This document shows positions 16,551-25,227 of a stretch of DNA of 49,142 bases, one piece after another; the stretch's first letter is position 1, and every line of letters begins with the position of its first letter. Made by a program: the position numbers and the translations under genes. The stretch comes from Lachnospiraceae bacterium (GTDB lineage: Bacteria; Bacillota; Clostridia; Lachnospirales; Lachnospiraceae). The DNA lies in NCBI GenBank assembly GCA_024698705.1, contig JAILQX010000043.1:1-49142 (forward strand), in the 5' to 3' direction. Below the pieces are notes generated by a model. That model had not been told where the DNA came from. It saw only the letters and a list, made by a program, of their open reading frames with translations, and ran no database searches.

Positions 16551-17997
16551 ACTGTATCAACTCCTTAATAGAACCCACAAGGTATAAGGAACCGCAGATA
16601 TATAATCTGTCATTTGCCCTTAACTTCCCTTTCATGTCACGATACGCCGTCGCGATATTGTCAAATACGCTGATCGGAAGCCTCCTGTAGGCTCCGTCTG
16701 TTTTATTTTCAAATATCCTTAATAATTCGGATGTGTCGGTTGCCCTCGCATTGCTTATCGGACACAGTCCGACCTCGTCAAATAAACCCGATCCCACCAA
16801 AAGTCCGGCCATTTTGGACACTTCCTTGTCCGCAACCGCCGAAAATAAGAGTAATCTTCTGCCTTTGGCTCCATCCCTGCCGACAGATTCAAGCATCGCC
16901 TTAAGTCCGTCAACGTTGTGACCGCCATCGACCCATATATTGTCCTCGACTTCTTCGAGTCGTCCCGGCCAATACATGTCCCTTATGCCTTCATGCACCC
17001 TTTCGTCGTCCACGATCCGATCACCCTGAAGCGTCTGAAGCGCACATAAAGCAAGTGCAGCATTGCTCACCTGATAATGGGCATAAGTCCGCACAGTAAA
17101 TATAGCACTACTATCATATCCATATTTGTATGAAAAATCAATATTTTTCTCATGGATACGTAAAATGTCTTCTTCTCCAGCCCATACGATCCGAAGCGGT
17201 GCTCCGACTTCCTCTGCCCGCTTTTTCATAACTTCCATCACTTTTGTGTCTTGTCCGATGCAGACTGCCGGCACGCCGGGCTTTATGATCCCCGCTTTTT
17301 CTGCCGCTATTTCTTCTATATTATGGCCGAGGTATTCCATATGATCCATGCCGATACTTGTGATCACACTCAAATCCTTGGTGAGCGAATTCGTTGCATC
17401 CAGCCTTCCGCCGAGCCCCGTCTCATAAATCGCAGTCTCAACGCCCCGCTCTTCAAAGTAGTGCACTGCCATGAAAAAAAGAAATTCAAAATAGGAAGGG
17501 TGATATCCGCCGCTATCTTCACAGTGGGGTTCGCTGTCGGATTCGATGTTGTACTCGCCTTGGGATCTGCCGCAGGTTTCACCGTTATCTTTGTTGAATC
17601 TTACAGTGTTTTTGATCACATATTCCGCGCAATCCCTGAAGTCCTCCTCCGAGATCATCTCATTGTTGACCTTTATTCTCTCCCTGATGTCCACAAGATG
17701 AGGCGACGTAAAGAGCCCGGTTTTCCGACCGAGTTTCCTGTATACACTTTCCAGAAATGCACAGACACTGCCCTTTCCGTTGGTTCCTGCCACATGGATG
17801 GTGACCCGGTGTGACGCAGTGCCATCATTTGCCCCGGCCACATGGATGGTGACTTGTTGTGTCACTGCGCCATCGTTTGCCCCGGCTGTTATGTACTCCA
17901 GAAATCTTTGCGTGATCTCCGGATCGTTTTTTGCAGAAAAACGCGGTATCCCCATTATATAAGATACCGCAGCTTCATAATCTTCAAACTTTTTCAT
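16543..17997 (-). CDS. folC: Folylpolyglutamate synthase / dihydrofolate synthase
   Basis: A Mur-ligase family enzyme that adds glutamate to folates using ATP. The P-loop HVAGTNGKGSV is at about residues 68-78, and further family motifs follow (FTSPHLVDIRERI, ETGLGGRLDATN, ITSIGMDHMEYLG, EKAGIIKPGVP, WPGRLEEVEDNIWVDGGHN). At 484 residues it is longer than usual (about 430) for two reasons. Residues 38-69 are two copies of a 16-residue unit (AGANDGAVTQQVTIHV and AGANDGTASHRVTIHV) that duplicates the strand before the P-loop. A polar insert of about 28 residues (GETCGRSQGEYN onward) precedes YHPSYFEFLFF. The catalytic motifs look intact. It starts 11 bases after the FapA-like gene and overlaps the 55-residue gene. 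Confidence 0.95.
   Translation of the reverse strand: MKKFEDYEAAVSYIMGIPRFSAKNDPEITQRFLEYITAGANDGAVTQQVTIHVAGANDGTASHRVTIHVAGTNGKGSVCAFLESVYRKLGRKTGLFTSPHLVDIRERIKVNNEMISEEDFRDCAEYVIKNTVRFNKDNGETCGRSQGEYNIESDSEPHCEDSGGYHPSYFEFLFFMAVHYFEERGVETAIYETGLGGRLDATNSLTKDLSVITSIGMDHMEYLGHNIEEIAAEKAGIIKPGVPAVCIGQDTKVMEVMKKRAEEVGAPLRIVWAGEEDILRIHEKNIDFSYKYGYDSSAIFTVRTYAHYQVSNAALALCALQTLQGDRIVDDERVHEGIRDMYWPGRLEEVEDNIWVDGGHNVDGLKAMLESVGRDGAKGRRLLLFSAVADKEVSKMAGLLVGSGLFDEVGLCPISNARATDTSELLRIFENKTDGAYRRLPISVFDNIATAYRDMKGKLRANDRLYICGSLYLVGSIKELIQYD
17791..17886. repeat. 48-bp tandem duplication inside folC
   Basis: Two adjacent 48-base units (17791-17838 and 17839-17886) are mostly identical in bases. They encode the two 16-residue copies that precede the true FolC P-loop. 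A third partial copy is the P-loop itself (AGTNGKGSV), so the true P-loop sequence is the likely parent. Confidence 0.9.
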
Positions 17998-18008
17998 GGC
18001 TTGCCTTG

Positions 18009-19556
18009 TCAGATACTACCAATTGGTATAGTCCTTCGTTCTATCATATTGTTCTTGCACACGTACCTGGTATATGATTCCTTGCGAGCGATGCGCAGCT
18101 TGGCTGTATCGATGCAGATATATACATTCGGGTAAATATCACCTCTCATTGTGACACTTGCTCCGTTTCCTTCAGCCATACGTCTGGAAATATCTGTCTT
18201 TTTCTCATTTATCTCATCTATTTCGGTGCAGATCTGGTCTTTTTTCTCTTTGAGCTTAAGGAGTCCCAATTTCATTGCCTTTGTCATGGTTCCGCCCTTT
18301 GCCCTTGATTTTATAATGACCGTTATCTCATCGACTACATTTTCAAGTTCTGTCTGCTTCTTTTTCTCACTGACCATCAATGCGGAGAATTCCATATAAT
18401 CCTCTTCCAGAAATCCCGCGTGCAATACGGTCTTCACTTCGTTCAGATTGCCGGTCGCATTTGCCGTTATGCCCTTGAGTCCGTGTGTATCGCCGCCTAT
18501 GATACTGCCGTGCTTACCGCTGACGATCACGCTCCCGCTGGTTGCAATATTGGAGTTGATGATCGAATTCGCATATATATCAAGGCCCGCATTAACCCTT
18601 GCATATTCCACAAAGTCCGAAAATATATTGCCCCTAGCAGAAACCTTGCCTCTGCCGGCGCCCTGTATCCCCTTCTGGAGTATGATGTCACCGCCCGCAA
18701 ATATGCTCGCTGCTCCGACCGTTCCGTTGATGACAACGTTTCGTCCGGCTCTGATCACTACACCGTTTTCCACGTCTCCGTTGATAATGATATCACCGTA
18801 AAATTCTACCTTGCCTTGGAGCATGGTTACATTATCATTGATCTCATGTACGTCAAGTATCTCTATATTGTAGTCATTCAGGCTTATTTTGCCCGAAAGT
18901 GTCGCTATATATTCGTTGGTTTCGTCATTGCGCTTTATGCGCTGGCCTCTTAACGCAGGCAGCTCCTTCGAGAATTTGGCTATTATTTCCATGCCGCACA
19001 CATTAAATCCGTTCTGTCCCTGGACAGCCGGATGATAAACCGCCACGACATCGCCTTCTTTGACATTCTGATGACGTCCGACCGCTGCATAATCTGCCGT
19101 TCCGTCCTCTCTTATGACCGGTGTCTTATGAACCTCGGTATCAAACATGAATTCGTAGTAGCCTTCCTGCCCGGGTTCCATCGGCTTGCCGTTTGCCACG
19201 ACAACCTCTTTATCATAGACCTTTTCATTGACCATGCGGATTATCTCCACACTGTTTATACCCGTTATGACCTTATTGCGCCGCAGGATACCAACGATCT
19301 CAGCCGCCGTATATTCCTCTTCGCCGGGGTCATCCAATACAACCGTTGCGGACATCTTGTCCTCAGCGATCGTTACCGTTACCTGTTTGGTGCTGACTTT
19401 TTTATTTCTTTCAGCTGTTTTCCCTACCGAAAAATCATTGTCCGCAACCTTCATCTCGGTTGTCACTGTTTCTTCGGACTTGACCGGAGCACTCTTCTTG
19501 ATCTCTTCTCTGAGTTTGGCGAGTTCCTCGGCCGACAGTTTTACAAGTTCGCCCAT
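18009..19556 (-). CDS. FapA-like (DUF342) family protein
   Basis: The 515 residues have the layout of the FapA/DUF342 family: an N-terminal region, then a right-handed beta-helix of short repeats (NGDVENGVVIRAGRNVVINGTV, ASIFAGGDIILQKGIQGAGRGK, GLDIYANSIINSNIATSGSV), a coiled-coil stretch (EKKKQTELENVVDEI ... LKEKKDQICTEIDEINEKK) and a small C-terminal beta domain. In Vibrio FapA inhibits a flagellar-pole process, but many Clostridia have copies outside flagellar loci; here no flagellar gene is near. Function is therefore open. No strong ribosome site is seen before the ATG. First gene of the operon with folC. Confidence 0.85.
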   Translation of the reverse strand: MGELVKLSAEELAKLREEIKKSAPVKSEETVTTEMKVADNDFSVGKTAERNKKVSTKQVTVTIAEDKMSATVVLDDPGEEEYTAAEIVGILRRNKVITGINSVEIIRMVNEKVYDKEVVVANGKPMEPGQEGYYEFMFDTEVHKTPVIREDGTADYAAVGRHQNVKEGDVVAVYHPAVQGQNGFNVCGMEIIAKFSKELPALRGQRIKRNDETNEYIATLSGKISLNDYNIEILDVHEINDNVTMLQGKVEFYGDIIINGDVENGVVIRAGRNVVINGTVGAASIFAGGDIILQKGIQGAGRGKVSARGNIFSDFVEYARVNAGLDIYANSIINSNIATSGSVIVSGKHGSIIGGDTHGLKGITANATGNLNEVKTVLHAGFLEEDYMEFSALMVSEKKKQTELENVVDEITVIIKSRAKGGTMTKAMKLGLLKLKEKKDQICTEIDEINEKKTDISRRMAEGNGASVTMRGDIYPNVYICIDTAKLRIARKESYTRYVCKNNMIERRTIPIGSI

Positions 19557-19609
19557 AAATTTTCGTCTGTACGCCTCAACAACGATAAGATTTACATAAC
19601 TCCGTTTTT

Positions 19610-19639
19610 ATTATATCACTACTTATTATATCTTGTCAT
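19610..19639 (-). promoter_or_regulatory. Promoter of the FapA-folC operon
   Basis: On the minus strand ATGACA (19639-19634) and TATAAT (19615-19610) are 18 bases apart, with the -10 54 bases before the start codon. A second TATAAT-like box overlaps the spacer. Confidence 0.6.
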
Positions 19640-19862
19640 CAAAAATAATATTACGGGATATACAATATTTACACGCAAAACAAACGTTTTACGCGTGCCA
19701 AACTTGTTTTTATGAGTCTTAGCCTCAGATATCAGCCCCAAAGTGCCTCAATCTCATAAAATCCTCTCTTTTCCGACATCTTTTTGTGAACAAAAGCATT
19801 CGAAAGTGGTTTCTGCAAAAAAGGATTCATCATCCTCCAATATCATAAAGTTCCTTAAAATA

Positions 19863-19896
19863 GAAAAAGACACCTGCGGTTCTCCCGCAGATGTCT
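19863..19896 (-). terminator. Terminator of pckA
   Basis: GACATCTGCGG and CCGCAGGTGTC (minus strand, 19895-19885 and 19879-19869) form an 11-bp stem with one G-U pair, followed by TTTTTCTATTTT. About 70 bases past the pckA stop. Confidence 0.9.
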
Positions 19897-19966
19897 TGTG
19901 TTTCTTCTTATTAAAATGTGGTTCAACTGAATCCACATATATGGTTCAAAAGATACAAACTTCTTC

Positions 19967-21580
19967 TTATAACTGAGGACCTGCAACAACAAGTGCCTTA
20001 CCAGCATCATTGCCTTCATACTTCTTGAAGTTCTTGATGAATCTCTCAGCAAGATCCTTAGCCTTTGCATCCCATTCAGAAACATCAGCGTATGTATCAC
20101 GAGGATCAAGGATTGAAGGATCAACACCCGGAAGTGATGTGGGAACTTCGAAATCAAAGATCGGGATCTTCTTTGTCTCAGCCTTGTTAACATCGCCATT
20201 AAGGATGGCATCGATGATACCTCTTGTATCCTTGATAGAGATTCTCTTGCCTGTGCCGTTCCAACCTGTGTTAACGAGGTAAGCCTTAGCACCGCTCTTC
20301 TGCATCTTCTTAACAAGTTCTTCACCGTACTTTGTAGGATGAAGCTCAAGGAATGCTTGACCGAAGCAAGCTGAGAATGTAGGAGTAGGCTCTGTGATTC
20401 CTCTCTCTGTACCGGCAAGCTTAGCTGTAAATCCGCTTAAGAAATAGTACTGTGTCTGCTCAGGTGTAAGGATTGATACAGGAGGAAGTACTCCGAATGC
20501 ATCAGCTGACAGGAAGATAACGTTCTGTGCAGCGGGGCCTGAAGATGTAGGATTAACATTAAGAACGATATTCTTAATATGGTTGATAGGATAAGAAACA
20601 CGAGTGTTCTCTGTTACGCTCTTATCAGCGAAATCGATCTTACCGTTAGCATCAACCGTAACATTCTCAAGGAGAGCATTTCTCTTGATCGCGTTGTAGA
20701 TGTCGGGCTCTGAATCCTTGTCAAGGTTGATAACCTTAGCGTAGCAGCCGCCTTCGAAGTTGAATACGCCGTTGTCATCCCAGCCGTGCTCATCATCACC
20801 GATGAGGAGTCTCTTAGGATCTGTCGAAAGTGTTGTCTTACCTGTTCCTGAAAGACCGAAGAAGATAGCTGTATTCTTGCCTTCCATATCTGTGTTAGCT
20901 GAGCAGTGCATAGCAGCGATACCCTGAAGAGGCAGGTAGTAGTTCATCATAGAGAACATACCCTTCTTCATCTCACCGCCGTACCATGTGTTAATGATAA
21001 CCTGCTCACGGCTTGTTACGTTGAATGCTACACATGTCTCAGAGTTAAGGCCGAGTTCAGCGTAGTTAGTAACTTTAGCCTTTGAAGCTGTGTAAACAAC
21101 GAAGTTAGGCTCAAAGTTTGCGAGCTCATCAGCTGTGGGCTTGATGAACATGTTTGTTACGAAATGTGCCTGCCAAGCAACTTCCATGATGAAACGAACT
21201 GCCATACGTGTATCCTTGTTAGCTCCGCAGAAAGCATCAACAACAAAGAGTCTCTTGTTTGAGAGTTCCTCCTTAGCCAGGTTCTTAACAAATTCCCATG
21301 TCTCTTTTTTCATGGGATGGTTGTCATTCTTATACTCATCAGATGTCCACCATACAGTATCCTTAGAATTCTCATCCATAACGATATACTTATCTTTAGG
21401 TGAACGTCCTGTGTAAACACCTGTCATAACGTTTACTGCGTTAAGTTCAGTTTCAACACCCTTATCGAAGCCTGTAAGCTCGGGCTTCATCTCTTCTTTG
21501 TACATATCCTCGTATGAAGGATTGTAAACAACTTCTGTGGTACCTGTGATACCATACTTGGTTAAATCGATGTTTGCCAT
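19967..21580 (-). CDS. pckA: Phosphoenolpyruvate carboxykinase (ATP)
   Basis: This 537-residue enzyme interconverts oxaloacetate and PEP with ATP/ADP; in fermenting anaerobes it often runs toward CO2 fixation. Seen: the substrate-binding TGRSPKDKY (57-65), the kinase loop [12 protein letters not shown] (241-252) and the metal/nucleotide motif [22 protein letters not shown] as its first part. Length is typical (about 530-540). AGAGGT precedes the ATG. Codon use is strongly biased, as expected for a highly expressed gene. It stands alone between two terminators. Confidence 0.97.
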   Translation of the reverse strand: MANIDLTKYGITGTTEVVYNPSYEDMYKEEMKPELTGFDKGVETELNAVNVMTGVYTGRSPKDKYIVMDENSKDTVWWTSDEYKNDNHPMKKETWEFVKNLAKEELSNKRLFVVDAFCGANKDTRMAVRFIMEVAWQAHFVTNMFIKPTADELANFEPNFVVYTASKAKVTNYAELGLNSETCVAFNVTSREQVIINTWYGGEMKKGMFSMMNYYLPLQGIAAMHCSANTDMEGKNTAIFFGLSGTGKTTLSTDPKRLLIGDDEHGWDDNGVFNFEGGCYAKVINLDKDSEPDIYNAIKRNALLENVTVDANGKIDFADKSVTENTRVSYPINHIKNIVLNVNPTSSGPAAQNVIFLSADAFGVLPPVSILTPEQTQYYFLSGFTAKLAGTERGITEPTPTFSACFGQAFLELHPTKYGEELVKKMQKSGAKAYLVNTGWNGTGKRISIKDTRGIIDAILNGDVNKAETKKIPIFDFEVPTSLPGVDPSILDPRDTYADVSEWDAKAKDLAERFIKNFKKYEGNDAGKALVVAGPQL

Positions 21581-21671
21581 TTGTATTACCTCTTTCTTTG
21601 AAAATATTATTGTAACAATGGTCCGGAAATATTACTCCAAAACCAAATTTTTTCACCTGTAAGATTATACA

Positions 21672-21709
21672 CGAAAAACGAGCCGAACGCAACAAATTCG
21701 GCTCGCTTT
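21672..21709 (-). terminator. Hairpin with T-runs on both strands, upstream of pckA
   Basis: CGAGCCGAA (21679-21687) pairs with TTCGGCTCG (21697-21705). On the minus strand it is followed by TTTTTCGTG and on the plus strand by CTTTTTAAG, so it could stop transcripts from either side. It insulates pckA from the Nudix gene. Confidence 0.75.
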
Positions 21710-21742
21710 TTAAGAAAATTGAGATTTTTTTAACAATTCACA

Positions 21743-21767
21743 AAAAATGACTCATGAAGTCATTTTT
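21743..21767 (-). terminator. Hairpin over the Nudix stop codon
   Basis: AAAAATGACT and AGTCATTTTT are a perfect 10-bp inverted repeat with a five-base loop. The Nudix stop codon (21752-21754) lies inside. Together with the next hairpin it forms a double terminator. Confidence 0.65.
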
Positions 21768-22360
21768 CGTCCGGCCAAGAGCCATGCCAGAGCATGGACT
21801 GCCTGTTCAAATTTCCCTTCATCTATCATATGTTCTATCTCATCAGCTGTATACAATTTCACGTTCAAAAATTCCATATCATCCAGGTCCTGCCCCGTAA
21901 CCTTCCGGCAGTTCTTAGCCCTGAAGATGTACGCATAATTATCGGATATGGTAGCATTGGACGGTGTGACATACAGTTGCTCCCACTCGTCCGATTCATA
22001 TCCGGTCTCCTCGGTCAGCTCCCTCTTTGCCGCAGCCAATGCATCCTCCGCACCGCTTCTGTCCTCACCGTATTGCATGCCATCCGCTCTCTCTATCCCA
22101 CCGGCGGGAAATTCGGTCGTCAGCCGCCTCACTCCCTGCCTGAACTGTCTCACGCAAATGAATCTTCCCTCGGTATCCGATGCGACTATGACGGTATAGT
22201 CTCTCCTGCTGTATGTATAATACGGCTCATACACCTTTCCGTCAGGCATCCGATACGCGGTCTTCCTGAAATCTATCCACTTATCCTTTATCACATGCTC
22301 CGTGCGAACCTCTTCCCATTCCAGTTCACCCGCTGCAAGTTTCTTATCTTTTTCACTCAT
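21752..22360 (-). CDS. Nudix hydrolase, ADP-ribose pyrophosphatase-like
   Basis: The 202 residues contain a Nudix box ending in the intact AEDALAAAKRELTEETGY (E-x7-REL-x-EE-x-GY). The loop between the usual PAGGI and this helix is about 12 residues longer than normal (ERADGMQYGEDRSG), so the leading glycine of the classic signature is displaced. The upstream part (YRMPDGKVYEPYYTYSRRDYTVIVA) and FPAGG fit the ADP-ribose/NudF group. Exact substrate is not determined. It is flanked by terminators, so probably monocistronic. Confidence 0.88.
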   Translation of the reverse strand: MSEKDKKLAAGELEWEEVRTEHVIKDKWIDFRKTAYRMPDGKVYEPYYTYSRRDYTVIVASDTEGRFICVRQFRQGVRRLTTEFPAGGIERADGMQYGEDRSGAEDALAAAKRELTEETGYESDEWEQLYVTPSNATISDNYAYIFRAKNCRKVTGQDLDDMEFLNVKLYTADEIEHMIDEGKFEQAVHALAWLLAGRKMTS

Positions 22361-22379
22361 GTTCTAATCTTATCAAATA

Positions 22380-22410
22380 ATTCACCCCCGGGCAATGCCC
22401 GAGGGTGAAT
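22380..22410 (-). terminator. Terminator between hsp20 and the Nudix gene
   Basis: ATTCACCC and GGGTGAAT plus CGGGC and GCCCG pair around one mismatch, with a three-base loop. On the minus strand TTATTTG follows, a weak T-run. Confidence 0.6.
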
Positions 22411-22456
22411 TGATCAGAATGGTTTGGTTTATTTAGCAAAAGCCGTTGTAAAACAG

Positions 22457-22939
22457 TTATTCGATAAGTATCTGTTTCTTTTCGGGGATAGCAGGCTTAT
22501 TTTCCTTTTTGGGGATCGTCAGTTTCAGGACACCATGTTCCAGTTTCGCCTTTATATCTTCCTCGGTGATATCATCACCTACATAGAAGCTTCTTGAAAG
22601 GCTGCCGGAGTAACGCTCCTGTCTGATGATCCTGCCGTCCTTTTTCTCCTTTTCTTCCTTATCAAGGCACTTTTCGGCCGTGATATTGAGGAATCCGCCC
22701 TCAAGGGCGAGGCTGATATCTTCCTTCTTAAATCCCGGAAGTTCGATATCGACTTCGTAATTACCGTCAGTCTCACGTATGTCAGTCTTCATAAGGTTTT
22801 TGGCATGTTTACCGAACAACGGGTTCTTCTTGCCAAATCCCCGATCGAATTCACGATCCAGATCTCTAAAACCACGATCGAAATCGTCCATCCAATCATC
22901 CATCAAACTCTCACCAAAAACACTGGGTACGTACAACAT
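22457..22939 (-). CDS. Small heat-shock protein, Hsp20 / alpha-crystallin family
   Basis: The 160 residues have an acidic, Asp/Arg/Phe-rich N-terminal arm (DDWMDDFDRGFRDLDREF), the alpha-crystallin domain at about 50-150 (VDIELPGFKKEDISLALEGGFLNITAEK, then GVLKLTIPKK) and the C-terminal I-x-I-type tail (KKQILIE). It binds unfolding proteins in the cytoplasm without ATP. AGGAGG lies before the ATG. A CIRCE site and promoter lie about 230 bases upstream, so HrcA control is expected. The leader is unusually long. Confidence 0.95.
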   Translation of the reverse strand: MLYVPSVFGESLMDDWMDDFDRGFRDLDREFDRGFGKKNPLFGKHAKNLMKTDIRETDGNYEVDIELPGFKKEDISLALEGGFLNITAEKCLDKEEKEKKDGRIIRQERYSGSLSRSFYVGDDITEEDIKAKLEHGVLKLTIPKKENKPAIPEKKQILIE

Positions 22940-23171
22940 ATGTCATCCCTCCTTCTCATTGGAACCACTCCCCATCCCGGTATCAGATCCGTCGATGGGT
23001 TCGTGCTGCATATCGTCTTTGCTTTGCAATGAAGCTTTGCAGTCATCACTGATGCTGCAGGTCGTCCTTGCTTTACAGGAAACAATGTGCAGGTCCGGGA
23101 TGTCATTCCGGGCTGTTTCTTCTATATTAATATGTTGCTGTCTTAAGGAACTATTTCCTCTTGACAATTAT

Positions 23172-23200
23172 GTTATAGCACCTTTGTTAGCACTCGTCAA
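23172..23200 (-). promoter_or_regulatory. Promoter of the hsp20 gene
   Basis: On the minus strand TTGACG (23200-23195) and TATAAC (23177-23172) are 17 bases apart. The -35 lies inside the CIRCE spacer, so HrcA binding would block RNA polymerase. Transcription would start near 23165, giving a leader of about 225 bases. Confidence 0.8.
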
Positions 23201-23213
23201 TAGAGAGTGCTAA
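23187..23213. promoter_or_regulatory. CIRCE element (HrcA operator)
   Basis: TTAGCACTC - nine bases - GAGTGCTAA, a perfect match to the CIRCE consensus. HrcA, not encoded in this window, is the established repressor. Use on a small heat-shock gene rather than groESL or dnaK is less common. Confidence 0.97.
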
Positions 23214-23241
23214 CAAAAATTATTAAATATTTATAAACCGG

Positions 23242-25041
23242 TCACAGATATTCCCTGCTGAATTCTTTAACCGGTATGGGCTTGCTGTAATAATAGCCCT
23301 GGATCATCTTGCATCCCAGTTCCTTAAGTTTTTCAACCTGGCTCTGCGATTCCGCGCCTTCCGCCAGAGGTGTGAAGCCAAGTTCCTTTGCAAGGGAAAT
23401 GATATGCTTTATAACGGTTATATCTTTCTCATCATCATTATCGGTGCCCAGCTTGTCCACAAAACTCTTGTCTATCTTCAATGTGTCGATAGGCATCTCG
23501 GTCAGCAACGAGAATGATGAATAACCGGTCCCGAAATCATCCATAGAGATCTTAAATCCTTCATCACGCAAACTTTCAAGCACTTCTATCAAATGTTTTG
23601 TATCTTCATATGTTGCGCTTTCGGTCAGTTCAAAGTCTATCAGGCTGTGATCTATCCCGTATAAATCAATGATCCCGGCCAGATGTGATATCAGATTTCT
23701 GTCATATAACCGGTTACGCGAAAGATTGACAGAAATCGGAAGGAGCGGTTTCCCCTCCTTTTTCCATTGTGCCATCGATCTGCAGACTTTTTCGAGGACT
23801 ATGTCATCTATCTTTCCGATTGACCCGTCTTTTTCAAAAAACGGAATGAACCTGTACGGAGGAAGGATCTCCCGGCCTTTGTAATTCCATCTTATCAATG
23901 CCTCCGCTCCTTTTATTGTCCCGCTCTCGCTGTTAAATTTGGGCTGAAGATAAAGCAGAAATTCATCATTTCGGATCGCCGTGTCCACGTAAGCTTTGAT
24001 ATAATTACTCCACATGATATCATCATGCATCTTATCGCTGTACATGATGATCTCTGTTTTATTCGGATTTGTTCCGAGCGCCTGTACCATCTTGCCCGCA
24101 TCCGCAACACGGTTTCCCGAAAGCATCGTCTGCTGCATCGGAACTACACCGGCTCTGTAGAAAATGCGATAATTCTTGTCTTCTTCCAGATGGGAAAGCT
24201 TATCGAAAAACCGCTCAAGCCTCTCTATGGTCTCCGACTGCGGCATATCTTTTATCATCATTGCAAAATTATCATTGTGGCATCTTGCACTTGTATACAC
24301 AAAATCCGCTTCATTCATTGCCTTAACGACATTCGAAAGCACTTTATTTGCGGCAATATGTCCGTAAACCTCATTGATTATCCTGAACTGTTTTATGTCG
24401 AAATGCACAAAGGCATAATCACTGATCCCGCGGTCGCGGCACATTTCCAGATAAGGAACGATATGGTTCCAGTTATAATGCCCTGTGATCGGATCAAAGA
24501 AGGCCAATTTATAAAGCATTTCCTTATCAAGCAGATCGACATTATCGTCCATAATGACATCCGCACGATCCTCATCTATCTTCCACTCATAAAGAATGCG
24601 GAGCTTCTGACCGTTATTATTCGAAATGATACCGATCATTTCCGGGTCTTCCTTGATGGAAAGGTCGCTGTAAATCCTGTGTGCGTCATCGTTCCCCGAT
24701 ATATTTACAAATAATTCCTTCACAATCTCGCGGGTGATCTCCATTTCATTTTCTATCTCAATCGAATAAAAAAATGATTCATCCAGAGCCACACTGTTAA
24801 GATCGTCAGGATAAGCAATTCTTTCATCATCCGGTCTGTATTCTATCCCGATGACTTCCCTGCCCAACGATCTGACGAAAAATACTCCCGGATAATCATA
24901 GGTACCGAAAGCACCGGTGTATTTACCGACTACATCGGGTATGTTTCCGTCATAGGCCGCATCGATGCCCTGCTTATCCGCGTCGATATAAAAAAGGATC
25001 CTTTTGGGTTTATATAACTGATTTAATTTGTTTATAAACAT
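23242..25041 (-). CDS. EAL-domain c-di-GMP phosphodiesterase with degenerate GGDEF
   Basis: The 599 residues have an N-terminal region of about 160 residues of unknown type, a GGDEF fold at about 170-325 in which the signature is replaced (ARCHNDNF where GGDEF is expected), and a C-terminal EAL domain. EAL catalytic motifs look intact: AEALIRW, SVNLSRNRL, FELTESA, SMDDFGTGYSS, LKIDKSFV, LAEGAES, QGYYYSKP. So it should degrade c-di-GMP; the GGDEF half may bind GTP as a regulator, as in other such hybrids. No membrane segment is visible, so it is probably cytosolic. It is divergently transcribed from a lipoprotein gene. Confidence 0.92.
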   Translation of the reverse strand: MFINKLNQLYKPKRILFYIDADKQGIDAAYDGNIPDVVGKYTGAFGTYDYPGVFFVRSLGREVIGIEYRPDDERIAYPDDLNSVALDESFFYSIEIENEMEITREIVKELFVNISGNDDAHRIYSDLSIKEDPEMIGIISNNNGQKLRILYEWKIDEDRADVIMDDNVDLLDKEMLYKLAFFDPITGHYNWNHIVPYLEMCRDRGISDYAFVHFDIKQFRIINEVYGHIAANKVLSNVVKAMNEADFVYTSARCHNDNFAMMIKDMPQSETIERLERFFDKLSHLEEDKNYRIFYRAGVVPMQQTMLSGNRVADAGKMVQALGTNPNKTEIIMYSDKMHDDIMWSNYIKAYVDTAIRNDEFLLYLQPKFNSESGTIKGAEALIRWNYKGREILPPYRFIPFFEKDGSIGKIDDIVLEKVCRSMAQWKKEGKPLLPISVNLSRNRLYDRNLISHLAGIIDLYGIDHSLIDFELTESATYEDTKHLIEVLESLRDEGFKISMDDFGTGYSSFSLLTEMPIDTLKIDKSFVDKLGTDNDDEKDITVIKHIISLAKELGFTPLAEGAESQSQVEKLKELGCKMIQGYYYSKPIPVKEFSREYL

Positions 25042-25061
25042 ATGACTCTCCTTGTGAAAAT

Positions 25062-25090
25062 ATTATAACATCTGCATTTCCTATTTACTA
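25062..25090 (-). promoter_or_regulatory. Promoter of the EAL gene
   Basis: On the minus strand TAGTAA (25090-25085), 17 bases, TATAAT (25067-25062). The -35 is far from TTGACA and is the same as in the divergent promoter at 25131-25159. The AAGGAG before the EAL start follows at once. Confidence 0.6.
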
Positions 25091-25130
25091 TATTTGTGTA
25101 TCGTCGTGACCGGCGAAAAACAATGAAATG

Positions 25131-25159
25131 TAGTAAATAAATGCCCCGGATGATATAAT
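25131..25159 (+). promoter_or_regulatory. Promoter of the lipoprotein gene, matching the divergent one
   Basis: TAGTAA (25131-25136), 17 bases, TATAAT (25154-25159). The -10 is flanked by CCGGA and TCCGG (25146-25150, 25160-25164), an inverted repeat that could be an operator. TAGTAAATA here and TATTTACTA at 25082-25090 form a perfect 9-bp inverted repeat 40 bases apart. Confidence 0.55.
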
Positions 25160-25227
25160 TCCGGTATGGGATCCGAGAGCTCGGTCCCTTATACGATACT
25201 TTGTGACAATTCAAAGAAAGCGAAGGT

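Noticed and set aside
22943-23167. 74-codon minus frame in the hsp20 leader, ending three bases before hsp20
   Set aside because: Its ATG coincides with or precedes the expected transcription start; no ribosome site and low-quality composition. Kept only as a note on possible coupling.
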